The notes below the pieces were generated by a model. The model had not been told where the DNA came from. It worked only from the letters and a program-made list of their open reading frames with translations, and did no database searches. Below, one piece after another: positions 15,775 through 26,857 of a stretch of DNA of 64,000 bases. The stretch's first letter is position 1; each line of letters starts with the position of its first letter. The stretch spans positions 93,018 through 157,017 of the forward strand of contig JBBEBQ010000006.1 of NCBI GenBank assembly GCA_040882285.1, written 5' to 3'. This DNA comes from Gemmatimonadaceae bacterium. GTDB lineage: Bacteria; Gemmatimonadota; Gemmatimonadetes; Gemmatimonadales; Gemmatimonadaceae. Made by a program: the position numbers and the translations under genes.

Positions 15775-17100
15775 ATGCCCGCAGTCCAGTACGTAGTCGA
15801 AGGCAGGGCGACACTCAAGGGATCCATCCGGCCGTCGGGCAACAAGAACGCGGCACTGCCGATACTCGCGGCCGCGCTCCTGTCGCGCCATCCGGTCCGG
15901 CTCGAGAACGTCCCCCGGATCCGCGACATGGAGACGCTCGTCGCGCTGATCCGCTCGATGGGAGTGACCATCGACTGGGAGGGACGGAACACGCTCGAGG
16001 TGCACGCGGCCAAGCTGGACGGCGGCAACCTGGACCCGGTTCTGTGCGCCACGATCCGCGCGTCGATTCTGCTTGCGGCGCCGCTGCTGGCGCGGTGCGG
16101 CGAGGTCTCGCTTCCCGCGCCCGGGGGCGACGTGATCGGGCGCCGGCGGCTCGACACCCACTTCCTTGCCCTCCAGGCGCTGGGCGCGAAGATCAACGCG
16201 AGCGACCAGTTCGAGCTTTCCGCCAAGCAGTTCACGGGCGCGGACGTTTTCCTCGACGAGCCGAGCGTGACCGCCACCGAGAACGCGCTGATGGCCGCCG
16301 CGGCCGCCGAGGGGACCACGGTCCTCCGGAACTGCGCGAGCGAGCCGCACGTGCAGGACCTGGCGTGGTTTCTCGGGAAGCTGGGAGCGAAGATCGACGG
16401 CATAGGCACCAACACGATGACCATTCACGGCCAGCAGGAGCTCGGCAACGGGCCCGTCACGCACGCCATCGGCCCCGACCACATCGAGGTCGGCTCCTTC
16501 ATCGGGCTCGCGGCGGTGACCGGCTCGGAGCTCCGGATCGTGGACGCCGGCGTGGAGCACCTTCGCTCGACGCGCATGGGCTTCGCCAAGATGGGCGTCG
16601 AGTGCGTCGTGGAAGGCGACGACCTGATCGTGCCGGCGACGCAGTCCAAGGAGATTCAGCCGGATCACGGCGGGCACATCTCGAAGCTCGAGGACCAGCC
16701 GTGGCCCGCGTTTCCCGCCGACACCATGTCGATCGCGATCGTGACGGCGACGCAGTGCAAGGGGCTGATCATGATGCACGAGAAGATGTTCGAGTCGCGG
16801 CTCTTCTTCGTCGACAAGCTGATCGCGATGGGCGCGCGCATCGTGCTGTGCGACCCGCACCGGGCGCTCATCACCGGGCCGCAGCGGCTGCACGGCGCGT
16901 ACATGGACTCGCCCGACATCCGCGCAGGCATGGCGCTGCTGCTCGCGGCGATGTGCGCGGACGGGACCAGCCGGATCAACAACGTGCAGCAGATCGAGCG
17001 CGGCTACGAGCGGATCGACGAGCGGCTGAACGCGCTCGGCGCCAACATCCGCCGGGTGGAGGATCGGCGCGGGGAGCCGCCCGCCGGGCGCGTAGTCTGA
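15775..17100 (+). CDS. murA: UDP-N-acetylglucosamine 1-carboxyvinyltransferase (MurA), Asp variant
   Basis: 441 residues. MurA transfers enolpyruvate from PEP to UDP-GlcNAc in the first committed step of peptidoglycan synthesis. The Lys of the N-terminal PSGNKNAALPILAAALL motif is present. In the active-site loop the usual PGGC-x-IG reads PAPGGDVIGRRRLDTHF: the catalytic Cys (Cys115 in E. coli) is replaced by Asp at residue 119. In known Asp-type MurA enzymes this keeps activity but prevents covalent attack by fosfomycin, so resistance is expected. Length and the remaining motifs are normal. Its stop overlaps the proposed CTG start of pgeF in CTGA. Confidence 0.95.
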   Translation: MPAVQYVVEGRATLKGSIRPSGNKNAALPILAAALLSRHPVRLENVPRIRDMETLVALIRSMGVTIDWEGRNTLEVHAAKLDGGNLDPVLCATIRASILLAAPLLARCGEVSLPAPGGDVIGRRRLDTHFLALQALGAKINASDQFELSAKQFTGADVFLDEPSVTATENALMAAAAAEGTTVLRNCASEPHVQDLAWFLGKLGAKIDGIGTNTMTIHGQQELGNGPVTHAIGPDHIEVGSFIGLAAVTGSELRIVDAGVEHLRSTRMGFAKMGVECVVEGDDLIVPATQSKEIQPDHGGHISKLEDQPWPAFPADTMSIAIVTATQCKGLIMMHEKMFESRLFFVDKLIAMGARIVLCDPHRALITGPQRLHGAYMDSPDIRAGMALLLAAMCADGTSRINNVQQIERGYERIDERLNALGANIRRVEDRRGEPPAGRVV

Positions 17101-17795
17101 CGGTCCCGCACGAGCCAGTCGCCGAGCTCGATGAGCTCGGCATCCGCGCCTTCACGACGACCCGCGAGGCCGGGACGTTCGGCCTGTCCGGCGGCGACCC
17201 CGAGAGCGAGGCGCTGGGGCGCTGGGCGGCGCTGGAGCGGGAGATAGCCGGTGAGGCTACGGCCATCGTGCTCGCGCGGCAGGTGCACGGCACGAAGATC
17301 CTCGAGCACGACGGCGGCAAGCAGGGCTGGGTCCGCGTGGGAGAAGGCGACGGGCACATCACCTCGGAGCGCGGCCTCGCGCTCGCGGTGTCGATCGGGG
17401 ATTGCGTCCCGGTGTTCATGGCGCACCCGTCGGGGACGATCGCGCTGCTGCATTCCGGATGGAAAGCGACCGCCGCGGGCTTCGTGACGCGCGCCGCTGC
17501 CGCGTTCTCGATGCTCGGCAAGCCGCCGGAGGAGTTGCGCGTGCACCTGGGCCCGGCTATCTGCGGGCGCTGCTACGAGGTCGGCGCGGACGTCAGGGAG
17601 CAGCTCACGGGGAACCCGGCCACCCGGCCGGGGCAGGTGGATCTGCGGTCACTCCTCGCGGAGCAAGCCTCGGCCGCCGGCGTGCGGCAAATCAGCATGA
17701 GCCCGTGGTGCACGCGGCATGACAATGAGCGGTTCTTCTCGTACCGGGCGGGGGATGCAGGCCGACAGGTCGCGGTGATGACGCTGAGATTGTAG
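17097..17795 (+). CDS. pgeF: peptidoglycan editing factor PgeF / YfiH-type laccase-domain protein
   Basis: About 232 residues. The motifs ARQVHGTKIL, SIGDCVPVFMA, LLHSGWKATAAGFV, GPAICGRCYEVGADV and the C-terminal SPWCTRHDNERFFSYRAGDA are the zinc-binding His/Cys/His set and conserved ends of the YfiH family. Members remove misincorporated amino acids from UDP-MurNAc precursors or act on purine nucleosides. The expected N terminus begins near PVAELDELGIRAFTTTREAG, but there is no in-frame ATG, GTG or TTG in range. The only near-cognate candidate is the CTG at 17097, overlapping the murA stop as CTGA. Pairing with murA fits a wall-editing role. Confidence 0.85.
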   Translation: MTVPHEPVAELDELGIRAFTTTREAGTFGLSGGDPESEALGRWAALEREIAGEATAIVLARQVHGTKILEHDGGKQGWVRVGEGDGHITSERGLALAVSIGDCVPVFMAHPSGTIALLHSGWKATAAGFVTRAAAAFSMLGKPPEELRVHLGPAICGRCYEVGADVREQLTGNPATRPGQVDLRSLLAEQASAAGVRQISMSPWCTRHDNERFFSYRAGDAGRQVAVMTLRL

Positions 17796-17802
17796 AGGGC
17801 TC

Positions 17803-17834
17803 GGGGAAAAGCGCAGCACGCAGCGCTCTTCCCC
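17803..17834 (+). repeat. hairpin carrying a GCTGCGT-class core
   Basis: GGGGAAAAGCGC and GCGCTCTTCCCC pair at 11 of 12 positions around AGCACGCA. The sequence combines the GGGGAAAAGC block and one inverted GCTGCGT unit of the composite element at 3041. Sitting 7 nt after the pgeF stop it may end the murA-pgeF transcript, although no T-run follows. Confidence 0.6.
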
Positions 17835-17837
17835 TGA

Positions 17838-17866
17838 TTGCGGCAACGCCGCTCGAAGACTATTAT
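17838..17866 (+). promoter_or_regulatory. promoter of the rimP-nusA-infB operon
   Basis: TTGCGG (17838-17843), a 17-nt spacer and TATTAT (17861-17866). Transcription would start near 17873, about 24 nt before the terminator-like hairpin at 17897 and 82 nt before rimP. The location just after the previous gene's hairpin supports a true operon promoter. Confidence 0.55.
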
Positions 17867-17896
17867 TAAGGTTGTCGCGCTGATCGTTGCGAGACG

Positions 17897-17927
17897 AATG
17901 TGGGGGAAGTTCGCCCCACATTTTTTT
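17897..17927 (+). terminator. intrinsic terminator/attenuator in the rimP leader
   Basis: AATGTGGGG (17897-17905), an 8-nt loop and CCCCACATT (17914-17922), running into seven T residues (17921-17927). It is a textbook Rho-independent terminator, 27 nt before the rimP ATG. Since the best promoter for rimP lies upstream of it, the hairpin is probably in the leader and attenuates the operon that encodes the termination factor NusA. If that promoter is not used, it simply ends murA-pgeF. Confidence 0.85.
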
Positions 17928-17954
17928 GTTCTCTGGAACTACATCATAAAGTAA

Positions 17955-18416
17955 ATGAAGTCAGAGCTGGAACCAATTGTGAAGGACGCACTTGCAGAGG
18001 TTGGGCTTGAGCTTTTTGAGCTACGTCGCGGGGGCACCCGGAATCGCCCGATCGTCGACGTGCGGATCGACCGGACCGACGGGCAGAACATCAGTATCGA
18101 GGATTGCGCGCGGGCGTCGCGGGCGATCGAGGCGAAGCTGGACGTGGACGAGGACGGGCTGCGGTACGTGCTGGAGGTGTCGTCGCCGGGGATCGAACGG
18201 CCGCTGCGGGACGCGGCGGACTGGAAGCGGTTCGTGGGGAAGAAGGCGAACGTGAAGAGCGACCTGCTTGGCGGATTGGCCGAGGTCGAGATAGTGGGAA
18301 TCGAGCACGATGATTGGCGCGAGATCGCGGTCGTGCGCACGGCGAAGGGCGAGGAGCTGCGGCTGCCGCTCAACGAAGTGCGGGAAGCGCGCCTCGCGTT
18401 TAACTGGAATCGATAG
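17955..18416 (+). CDS. rimP: ribosome maturation factor RimP
   Basis: 153 residues. The N-terminal alpha-beta domain (KDALAEVGLELFELRRGGTR) has the family pattern DVRIDRTDGQNISIEDCARA, followed by YVLEVSSPGIERPLRDAADW. The C-terminal SH3-like domain ends in the strand REARLAFNWNR. RimP binds the 30S head during maturation. First gene of the rimP-nusA-ylxQ-infB-rbfA-truB cluster, the conserved bacterial order. The ATG lies 27 nt after the leader terminator. Confidence 0.95.
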   Translation: MKSELEPIVKDALAEVGLELFELRRGGTRNRPIVDVRIDRTDGQNISIEDCARASRAIEAKLDVDEDGLRYVLEVSSPGIERPLRDAADWKRFVGKKANVKSDLLGGLAEVEIVGIEHDDWREIAVVRTAKGEELRLPLNEVREARLAFNWNR

Positions 18417-18424
18417 AGGCCCAG

Positions 18425-20008
18425 ATGTCGGCAGATATTTTGATCGCGCTCCGCGAGCTGACCAACTCGAAGCAGCTGGACCGCTCGGAGCTGCACGGAC
18501 TGATTCAGGACGGCATCTATGCCGCCCTCGCCAAGCGGCACGGGCCTACGGTCCAGGCCGAAGTGGACATCGACGAGTCGAAGGGGTCGATCAAGATCGT
18601 GCTGCTCAAGACGGTCGTGGAGGAAGTCACCGACCCCGCGCGCGAGATCGCGCTCGAGGAAGCGCGGATGACCGACGAGGAGTTCCAGGTCGGCGACATG
18701 ATGGAGGAGCCGGTGAACTTCGCCGAGTTCGGGCGCACGGCGGTGCAGGCGGCCAAGCAGCGCATCATCCAGCGCGTGCGCGAAGGCGAGCGCACCCGCA
18801 TCCGCGACGAGTTCACCAGCCGCGTCGGCGAGCTGCTCTCCGGGGAAGTCCAGCAGATCGAGCGCGGCAAGCTCGTCGTCATGCTGAACAAGTTCCGCGA
18901 GGCGGAGGCAATCATTCCGTACCGCGAGCAGAACCACCGCGAGCACTTCCATCAGGGCGAGCCCGTGCGCGCCGTGCTGAAGCGCGTCGAGGAGACGCCC
19001 AAGGGGCCGCGCCTCGTGCTCAGCCGCTCGGACGCGATGTTCGTGCAGGCGCTGTTCAAGCTCGAGGTCCCGGAGATCCAGCAGGGAATCGTGGAGATTC
19101 GCGCCGCGGCCCGTGAAGTGGGCAGCCGCACCAAGATCGCGGTGTTCTCCCGGGACGACGCCGTTGATCCCGTGGGCGCGTGCGTCGGCATCAAGGGCTC
19201 GCGCGTACAGGCCGTGGTGAACGAGCTGGCCGGCGAGCGGATAGACATCGTGCCCTGGTCGCAGGACCCCGAGCGGTTCGCCAAGCTGGCGCTCGCGCCC
19301 GCGCGCGTTGCGCGCGTGTTCAGCGATCCCGCCACCAAGACGATCCAGGCCGTCGTGGACGAGGACCAGCTGTCGCTCGCGATCGGCCGCAACGGGCAGA
19401 ACGTGCGGCTCGCGTCCGAGCTCACCGAGTGGAAGATCGATCTCTACTCCAGCCGCGAGTGGATGGAGCGCGCCGGCGATCAGCCGATCTTCGCGCCGCT
19501 CCCCGAGGATTCCGCGGTCAACCCGCGTCTCGCCGAGATCGACGGTATCTCCGCGGCGACGTCGGCCGTGCTGGAGGAAGCGGGTTACAAGAGATTGGAC
19601 GACATTATCGATCTCGAGCGGGAAGATTTCCTGCGACTCGCGGGAATCGCGCCCGAGGAGGCCGACCGCCTCATGTCCATCATCAACGAGCTGACCACCG
19701 ACGACGCCGCGGCCGACGCCGCGGCCGAAGCGGCGGCCGGCGCCGCGGGCGAGGCGGCGGAAAACGAAGGGATGGCGGAGGATCCGGCCGGGGAGTCCGC
19801 CGTCGGGATCGATCCGCGCGCGGCGCCGCTCCCCGGCAACGAGGAAGCGCTGCGCGAGATCAACGAAGGAACCGCCGACACCGAGGACTTCGGTCCGCCG
19901 GTCCCCGGAGGAGAGGACGCGAACGAGATGGCCAAGGACGAGCCGCTGGCTGAAGCCGAGCCCAAGGCGAAGCCGAAGGCGAAAGGCAAAGTGAAGGCGG
20001 AGGGCTGA
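18425..20008 (+). CDS. nusA: transcription elongation/termination factor NusA
   Basis: 527 residues. The N-terminal RNA polymerase-binding domain (1-~135) has the motif LDRSELHGLIQDGIYAALAK. Next comes an S1 domain (~135-200), then two KH domains (~230-345) with VGACVGIKGSRVQAVVNELA and LSLAIGRNGQNVRLASELTE. A C-terminal helical HhH-like repeat (DGISAATSAVLEEAGYKRLD) is followed by a long Ala/Glu/Lys-rich tail of ~100 residues that is probably disordered. NusA promotes pausing and intrinsic termination. A terminator in the operon leader suggests autoregulation. Eight bases separate it from rimP. Confidence 0.96.
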   Translation: MSADILIALRELTNSKQLDRSELHGLIQDGIYAALAKRHGPTVQAEVDIDESKGSIKIVLLKTVVEEVTDPAREIALEEARMTDEEFQVGDMMEEPVNFAEFGRTAVQAAKQRIIQRVREGERTRIRDEFTSRVGELLSGEVQQIERGKLVVMLNKFREAEAIIPYREQNHREHFHQGEPVRAVLKRVEETPKGPRLVLSRSDAMFVQALFKLEVPEIQQGIVEIRAAAREVGSRTKIAVFSRDDAVDPVGACVGIKGSRVQAVVNELAGERIDIVPWSQDPERFAKLALAPARVARVFSDPATKTIQAVVDEDQLSLAIGRNGQNVRLASELTEWKIDLYSSREWMERAGDQPIFAPLPEDSAVNPRLAEIDGISAATSAVLEEAGYKRLDDIIDLEREDFLRLAGIAPEEADRLMSIINELTTDDAAADAAAEAAAGAAGEAAENEGMAEDPAGESAVGIDPRAAPLPGNEEALREINEGTADTEDFGPPVPGGEDANEMAKDEPLAEAEPKAKPKAKGKVKAEG

Positions 20009-20328
20009 TCGCCACCGATTCCGCGAAGCTGCTTCGTCTCATCGGGCTGGGCGTCCGCGGCCGCACGGTCGTGATCGGCGTGGACCAGGTGAGGCGCTCG
20101 GTGCTGAAGGGGAAAGTGAAGCTGGCGGTGGTGGCGCCTGACGCCGCGCGCAACAGCTTGGACAAGGTGCTGCCGCTGCTGGAAGCGCGGCACGTGCGGG
20201 TGATGGAAGCGCCGAGCGCGCGGGAGCTGGGCGCGGCGGTGGGTAGAGCATCAACGGCTGCGGTCGGGGTTCTCGATGCGCAGCTGGCGAGGGGGATGTT
20301 GGTGACTGAAGGGCATGCTGGTGACTAG
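20005..20328 (+). CDS. YlxQ/RplGA-type L7Ae-family RNA-binding protein
   Basis: About 107 residues. The L7Ae-like core reads SAKLLRLIGLGVRGRTVVIG, VDQVRRSVLKGKVKLAVVAP and DAARNSLDKVLPLLEARHVR, which matches the small kink-turn-binding protein found between nusA and infB in many bacteria. No ATG, GTG or TTG occurs before the core; the candidates are CTG (20005) or ATC (20008), both overlapping the nusA stop and just after GGAGG. A GTG at 20071 would delete the first helix. The stop codon TAG is supplied by a GTGACTA repeat. Role: probably rRNA or leader RNA binding. Confidence 0.75.
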   Translation: MIATDSAKLLRLIGLGVRGRTVVIGVDQVRRSVLKGKVKLAVVAPDAARNSLDKVLPLLEARHVRVMEAPSARELGAAVGRASTAAVGVLDAQLARGMLVTEGHAGD

Positions 20329-20339
20329 TCACTAGTCAC
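20321..20339 (+). repeat. GTGACTA-class heptamer array at the end of ylxQ
   Basis: GTGACTA, GTCACTA and GTCAC in a row, containing the palindrome GTGACTAGTCAC. It provides the TAG stop of the preceding gene (20326-20328) and ends 27 nt before infB. Confidence 0.75.
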
Positions 20340-20365
20340 ATTTCTAAGCAGTGGAGAACCACCAG

Positions 20366-23042
<2,677 letters not shown>

Positions 23043-23050
<8 letters not shown>

Positions 23051-23474
23051 CACGCGGCGCGCGGATCGTGTCTCCGAGGCGATCCGCGAGGTAGTCGCCA
23101 CCTTCCTCGCCGAGGGCGGCGGAGCGAAGGATCCTCGGATAACGGGGCTCGTCACGGTGACGGGAGTGGACATCACGTCCGACCTCCGGCACGCGAAGGT
23201 CTACGTCAGCGTGCTCGGCACGGAGACGGAGAAGGCAGCCACGTTCGAGGGGCTGAGCAGCGTAGCCGGCCACCTCCGCTCGCAGATCGCGAAGACGCTG
23301 CAGCTGCGCGTCGCCCCGCAGATCACGTTCAAGGTGGACGAGAGCGTCGCGCACGCCGCGCGCATCGAGTCGCTACTCGAGCAGATCAAGAACGAGACGC
23401 CCGCGCGGGTGGAGCCTCCGGCCGGCGGCGACGCCGCGGCGGGAGCGTCCGACGATGAAGACCGCCAGCCCTGA
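23043..23474 (+). CDS. rbfA: ribosome-binding factor A
   Basis: About 143 residues. The RbfA pattern is clear: RADRVSEAIREVVATFLAEG, DPRITGLVTVTGVDITSDLR, HAKVYVSVLGTE, then LQLRVAPQITFKVDESVAHA ending the KH-like domain, and an Ala-rich tail. RbfA helps 30S maturation at low temperature. No ATG, GTG or TTG precedes the conserved RADRVSEAI helix in frame; the only candidate is CTG at 23043, overlapping the infB stop by eight bases. A GTG at 23157 is in frame but would remove the first ~38 residues of the fold. Overlaps truB by 20 bp. Confidence 0.85.
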
Positions 23475-24147
23475 GGGGCTCCTGCTCGTGGACAAGCCCG
23501 CGGGGATCACGTCGCACGACGTCGTGGACCGCGTGCGCGGCGCGTACGGCGAGCGGAGCGTCGGGCACCTCGGCACGCTGGATCCGTTCGCGACCGGACT
23601 GCTGGTGCTGCTGGTGGGCCGGGCGACGCGGCTCGCGACCTTTCTCGACGTCGAGCCGAAGGTGTACGAGGCGGTCATAGCGTTCGGCACGGAGACCGAC
23701 ACCGACGATTCGACCGGTGAAGTCACGCGCTCGGCGGCGCCGCCGTCGGAAGCGAACGTGCGCGCGGCGATCGTCACGCTGACCGGCGAGATTCAGCAGG
23801 TGCCGCCGGCGTACTCGGCGAAGAAGGTCGCGGGCCGGCGCGCCTACGCGGCCGCGCGGAGCGGCGAGGCGCTGGAGCTCGCTCCCGCGAGCGTCGTGGT
23901 GCATCGCTGGGAGCTCGGCGCGTTCATCGGCGAGGCTTTCAGCGCGACCATCACCTGCGGCGGCGGCACTTACATCAGGTCCCTGGCGCGCGACCTCGGG
24001 CGCTCCTCCGGGAGCGCGGCGCACCTGCGGTCGCTGCGGCGCACGCGGATCGGCAGGTTCGACGTCGCCGACGCCACTCCGGTGGACGCTCTCGCCGCGT
24101 CGCCCCCGCCGCTGAAGCGGCTCGAGGTGACCGTTGCCGCGGCCTGA
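23455..24147 (+). CDS. truB: tRNA pseudouridine-55 synthase TruB
   Basis: 230 residues. Motif I DKPAGITSHDVVDRVR, motif II with the catalytic Asp in VGHLGTLDPFATGLLVLLVG, the YEA and QVPPAYSAKKVAGRRAYAAA blocks, and the late motif TCGGGTYIRSLARDLG. The enzyme isomerises U55 in the T-loop of tRNAs. It lacks a full PUA domain; the C terminus after DVADATPVDAL is short. The start is inside the end of rbfA, showing translational coupling. Confidence 0.96.
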   Translation: MKTASPEGLLLVDKPAGITSHDVVDRVRGAYGERSVGHLGTLDPFATGLLVLLVGRATRLATFLDVEPKVYEAVIAFGTETDTDDSTGEVTRSAAPPSEANVRAAIVTLTGEIQQVPPAYSAKKVAGRRAYAAARSGEALELAPASVVVHRWELGAFIGEAFSATITCGGGTYIRSLARDLGRSSGSAAHLRSLRRTRIGRFDVADATPVDALAASPPPLKRLEVTVAAA

Positions 24148-25159
24148 CCCGCGCATGCACGAGTCCGGTCTTCCGCCGACTGTGACGGCGACGGTGGTGA
24201 CCGTCGGCACCTTCGACGGCATGCACCGCGGGCACCGCGACGTCGTGCAGCGGTTGGTGGATCGCGCGGCCACGGCCGGTTTGCCGAGCCTGCTGCTCAC
24301 GTTCGACCCGCATCCGCTCGAGGTCGTGAATCCGGCCGCCGCGCCCCAGCTGCTCACCAGCCGGGAGGAGAAGATCGAGATCCTGGCCGAGACGGGGCTC
24401 GACTACGTCGCCGTGCTTCCGTTCACCCGGCAGCTCGCGGACTATTCCGCGGAGGAGTTCGTGGAGCTGGTGTTGCGCGCGCGATTCCGGATGCGGCAGC
24501 TCCTCATCGGCTACGACCACGGCTTCGGACGCTCGCGGGCGGGCGACGTGAGCGTGCTCAAGTCGCTCGGCAAGCGCGACGGGTTCGACGTCGAGGTGGT
24601 GCGGGCGGTGGAGGCCCCGGACGGGCACAGCATCTCTTCCACCGCGATCCGGCGCGCGGTCGCCGGAGGCGATCTCGACCGCGCCGCGGATTCGCTCGGC
24701 CGGCTGTATTCCGTCGGCGGAAAGGTCGGCCGCGGCGACCAGCGCGGGCGCAGGCTCGGGTTTCCGACCATCAACCTCGTCCCGCCGCCGCACAAGCTCC
24801 TGCCCCCGGAAGGCGTGTACGCCGCGCGCGTTCAGACTTCGCGCGGGACCTTCGGCGCGATGGTGAATCTTGGCCCGCGACCGACGTTCGGCGACTCCAG
24901 TGTGGGCCTGGAGGCGTACCTGTTCGACACCGAAGTCGATCTGTACGGCGCGCACGTGCGGCTCGAGTTCGTGGCCCGCCTGCGCGACACCCGCGCGTTT
25001 CCCGACGCCGCGGCGCTCATCGAGCAGATCAAGGATGACGAGACGTCCGCGCGATCCGCGTTGACTGTCCTCTCCGTGGCCGGTAACGTTCGCACTGCTC
25101 AAAACGCCGCCGGGACCGCGCGTCCCGCCGGCGTCACCTCAATCAGCTCCTCACAATGA
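24134..25159 (+). CDS. ribF: bifunctional riboflavin kinase / FAD synthetase
   Basis: About 341 residues from the TTG at 24134 (GAGGTG four bases upstream); ATG 24155 is an alternative. The FAD synthetase half has VTVGTFDGMHRGHRDVVQRL, TFDPHPLEVV and SSTAIRRAVAGGDLDRA. The riboflavin kinase half starts at GKVGRGDQRGRRLGFPTINL, followed by LPPEGVYAARV and the Glu-containing EAYLFDTEVDLYG. It makes FMN and FAD from riboflavin and ATP. Overlaps truB by 14 bp, and its stop overlaps the secD start in ATGA. Confidence 0.95.
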   Translation: MPRPDPRMHESGLPPTVTATVVTVGTFDGMHRGHRDVVQRLVDRAATAGLPSLLLTFDPHPLEVVNPAAAPQLLTSREEKIEILAETGLDYVAVLPFTRQLADYSAEEFVELVLRARFRMRQLLIGYDHGFGRSRAGDVSVLKSLGKRDGFDVEVVRAVEAPDGHSISSTAIRRAVAGGDLDRAADSLGRLYSVGGKVGRGDQRGRRLGFPTINLVPPPHKLLPPEGVYAARVQTSRGTFGAMVNLGPRPTFGDSSVGLEAYLFDTEVDLYGAHVRLEFVARLRDTRAFPDAAALIEQIKDDETSARSALTVLSVAGNVRTAQNAAGTARPAGVTSISSSQ

Positions 25160-26850
25160 AGTTGAAGCATAGAATCGCGATCATTCTGGCGCTCATCGCC
25201 GGCTCGCTGTGGACGCTTTATCCGCGCACGGTCGTCGAGCGCGTCAAGCGTGACGGCGTCTTCGTGTACGACACGGTTCAGCGGGTTCCGCTCAAGCGCG
25301 GGCTGGATCTCGTGGGCGGCATTCACATGGCGCTCGAGATCGACGAGTCCAAGGCGCCCGTAACGGACAAGGCCGCGGCGCTCACCAACGCGCTGACCGT
25401 CCTGCGCAACCGTGTGGACGAATTCGGCGTGGCCGAGCCCGTGGTGCAGCGGGTGGGCGACGACCGGATCATCGTGGAGCTTCCCGGAATCGACGATCCC
25501 GTCCGCGCGCAGGACATCGTGCAGAAGTCGGCGTTCCTGGAGTTCCAGATAACCGACAAGTCGCAGGCATTGGACAAGGCGCTGCCGCGGCTCGACGGGA
25601 TCATCCGCTCGCGCGGACTGACCACGCCCGGCGCGCCCGGCGCGCCCGGCGCGCCCGCGCGCGCCGCGGCGGCTCCGGCGCAGATGCCGCGGACGCCGGC
25701 CGGGCTTGGCTCGCTGCTGCAGCGGGACACGACGGACACCGCGCGCGCGGCGGGAGACACGGGCACGCGCGACACGGCGGCCGTGGCGGCGGGCACGGGA
25801 CCAGGGCCGCTCTCGAGTCTCATCCAGCAGGGATCCATGCCGGGCGAATATCTGGTCGCGGCAGAGAACGTCGGGCCGGTCGAGCACTATCTGTCGCTGC
25901 CCGAGATTCAGGCCGCGCTACCTCCCGGCAAGGTGGTGCGGTGGAGCAGCGATTCGATGGTCATCGCGAACAGCACGTACCGGCCGTTCTACGTGCTCGA
26001 CGCGCGCCCGATCATCACCGGGCAGTACATCCAGGACGCGCAGCCCAACCAGGATCCGCTCGAGGGCACGCTCGTGACCTTCGAGCTGAACAATGAAGGC
26101 GGCCGCCAGTTCCGGCGGGAGACCAGCCGGCACATTCAGGACTACATGGCGATCGTGCTCGACCAGCGCGTCATGGGCCGCCCGCCGGTGATTCAGGGCG
26201 CCATCGGCACGCGCGGGCAGATAACCATGGGCGGACAGGATCTCGCCGCCGCGCAGGATCTCGCGCTGGTGCTGCGGGCCGGAGCGCTGCCCGTCCCGCT
26301 CAAGATCGTGGAGTCCGGGGCGATCGGGGCGAGCCTCGGGCAGGACGCGGTGCAGCAGGGAATCCGCGCCGGAATCCTCGGCCTCGCGCTCGTGATTCTG
26401 ATAATGGTCGTGTACTACAAGCTGTCGGGCGTATTCGCCGTGGGCGGGCTGGCCGTGTACACGCTGATCACGCTCGCCGTGCTCGCGTCGTTCGGCGCGG
26501 TGCTCACGCTGCCGGGAATCGCCGGCTTCGTGCTCTCCATCGGAATGGCGCTGGACGCCAACTTCCTGATCTTCGAGCGCACGCGCGAGGAAATGGACGC
26601 CGGCAAGACTCCGCGCGCGGCGATCGACGAGGGCTTCCAGCACGCGTGGAGCGCGATCATCGACACGCACGTGACCACCGCGTTGACCGCGGCGATCCTG
26701 TACCAGTTCGGCACCGGTCCCGTCCAGGGATTCGCGGTCGCGTTGCTCGCCGGAATCGGCGCCTCGCTCGTCAGCGCCATCTTCGTGGTGCGGACGTTCT
26801 TCCTCATCTGGCTACACCGTACCGGCGGAACCAAGCCGGTCAGCATCTAA
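25156..26850 (+). CDS. secD: protein translocase subunit SecD
   Basis: 564 residues. N-terminal span (HRIAIILALIAGSLWTLYPR), then the conserved periplasmic motif LKRGLDLVGGIHMALEID, the first periplasmic domain (P1), and the GQYIQDAQPNQDPL and VTFELNNEGGRQF blocks. The five C-terminal spans include VESGAIGASLGQDAVQQGIR and GFVLSIGMALDANFLIFERT. SecDF uses the proton gradient to pull proteins from the SecYEG channel. An Ala/Pro/Gly-rich, probably flexible insertion (about 155-225, with APGAPGAPGAP) is unlike typical SecD. Starts in the ribF stop (ATGA). Confidence 0.95.
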   Translation: MKLKHRIAIILALIAGSLWTLYPRTVVERVKRDGVFVYDTVQRVPLKRGLDLVGGIHMALEIDESKAPVTDKAAALTNALTVLRNRVDEFGVAEPVVQRVGDDRIIVELPGIDDPVRAQDIVQKSAFLEFQITDKSQALDKALPRLDGIIRSRGLTTPGAPGAPGAPARAAAAPAQMPRTPAGLGSLLQRDTTDTARAAGDTGTRDTAAVAAGTGPGPLSSLIQQGSMPGEYLVAAENVGPVEHYLSLPEIQAALPPGKVVRWSSDSMVIANSTYRPFYVLDARPIITGQYIQDAQPNQDPLEGTLVTFELNNEGGRQFRRETSRHIQDYMAIVLDQRVMGRPPVIQGAIGTRGQITMGGQDLAAAQDLALVLRAGALPVPLKIVESGAIGASLGQDAVQQGIRAGILGLALVILIMVVYYKLSGVFAVGGLAVYTLITLAVLASFGAVLTLPGIAGFVLSIGMALDANFLIFERTREEMDAGKTPRAAIDEGFQHAWSAIIDTHVTTALTAAILYQFGTGPVQGFAVALLAGIGASLVSAIFVVRTFFLIWLHRTGGTKPVSI

Positions 26851-26857
26851 GGGACCC

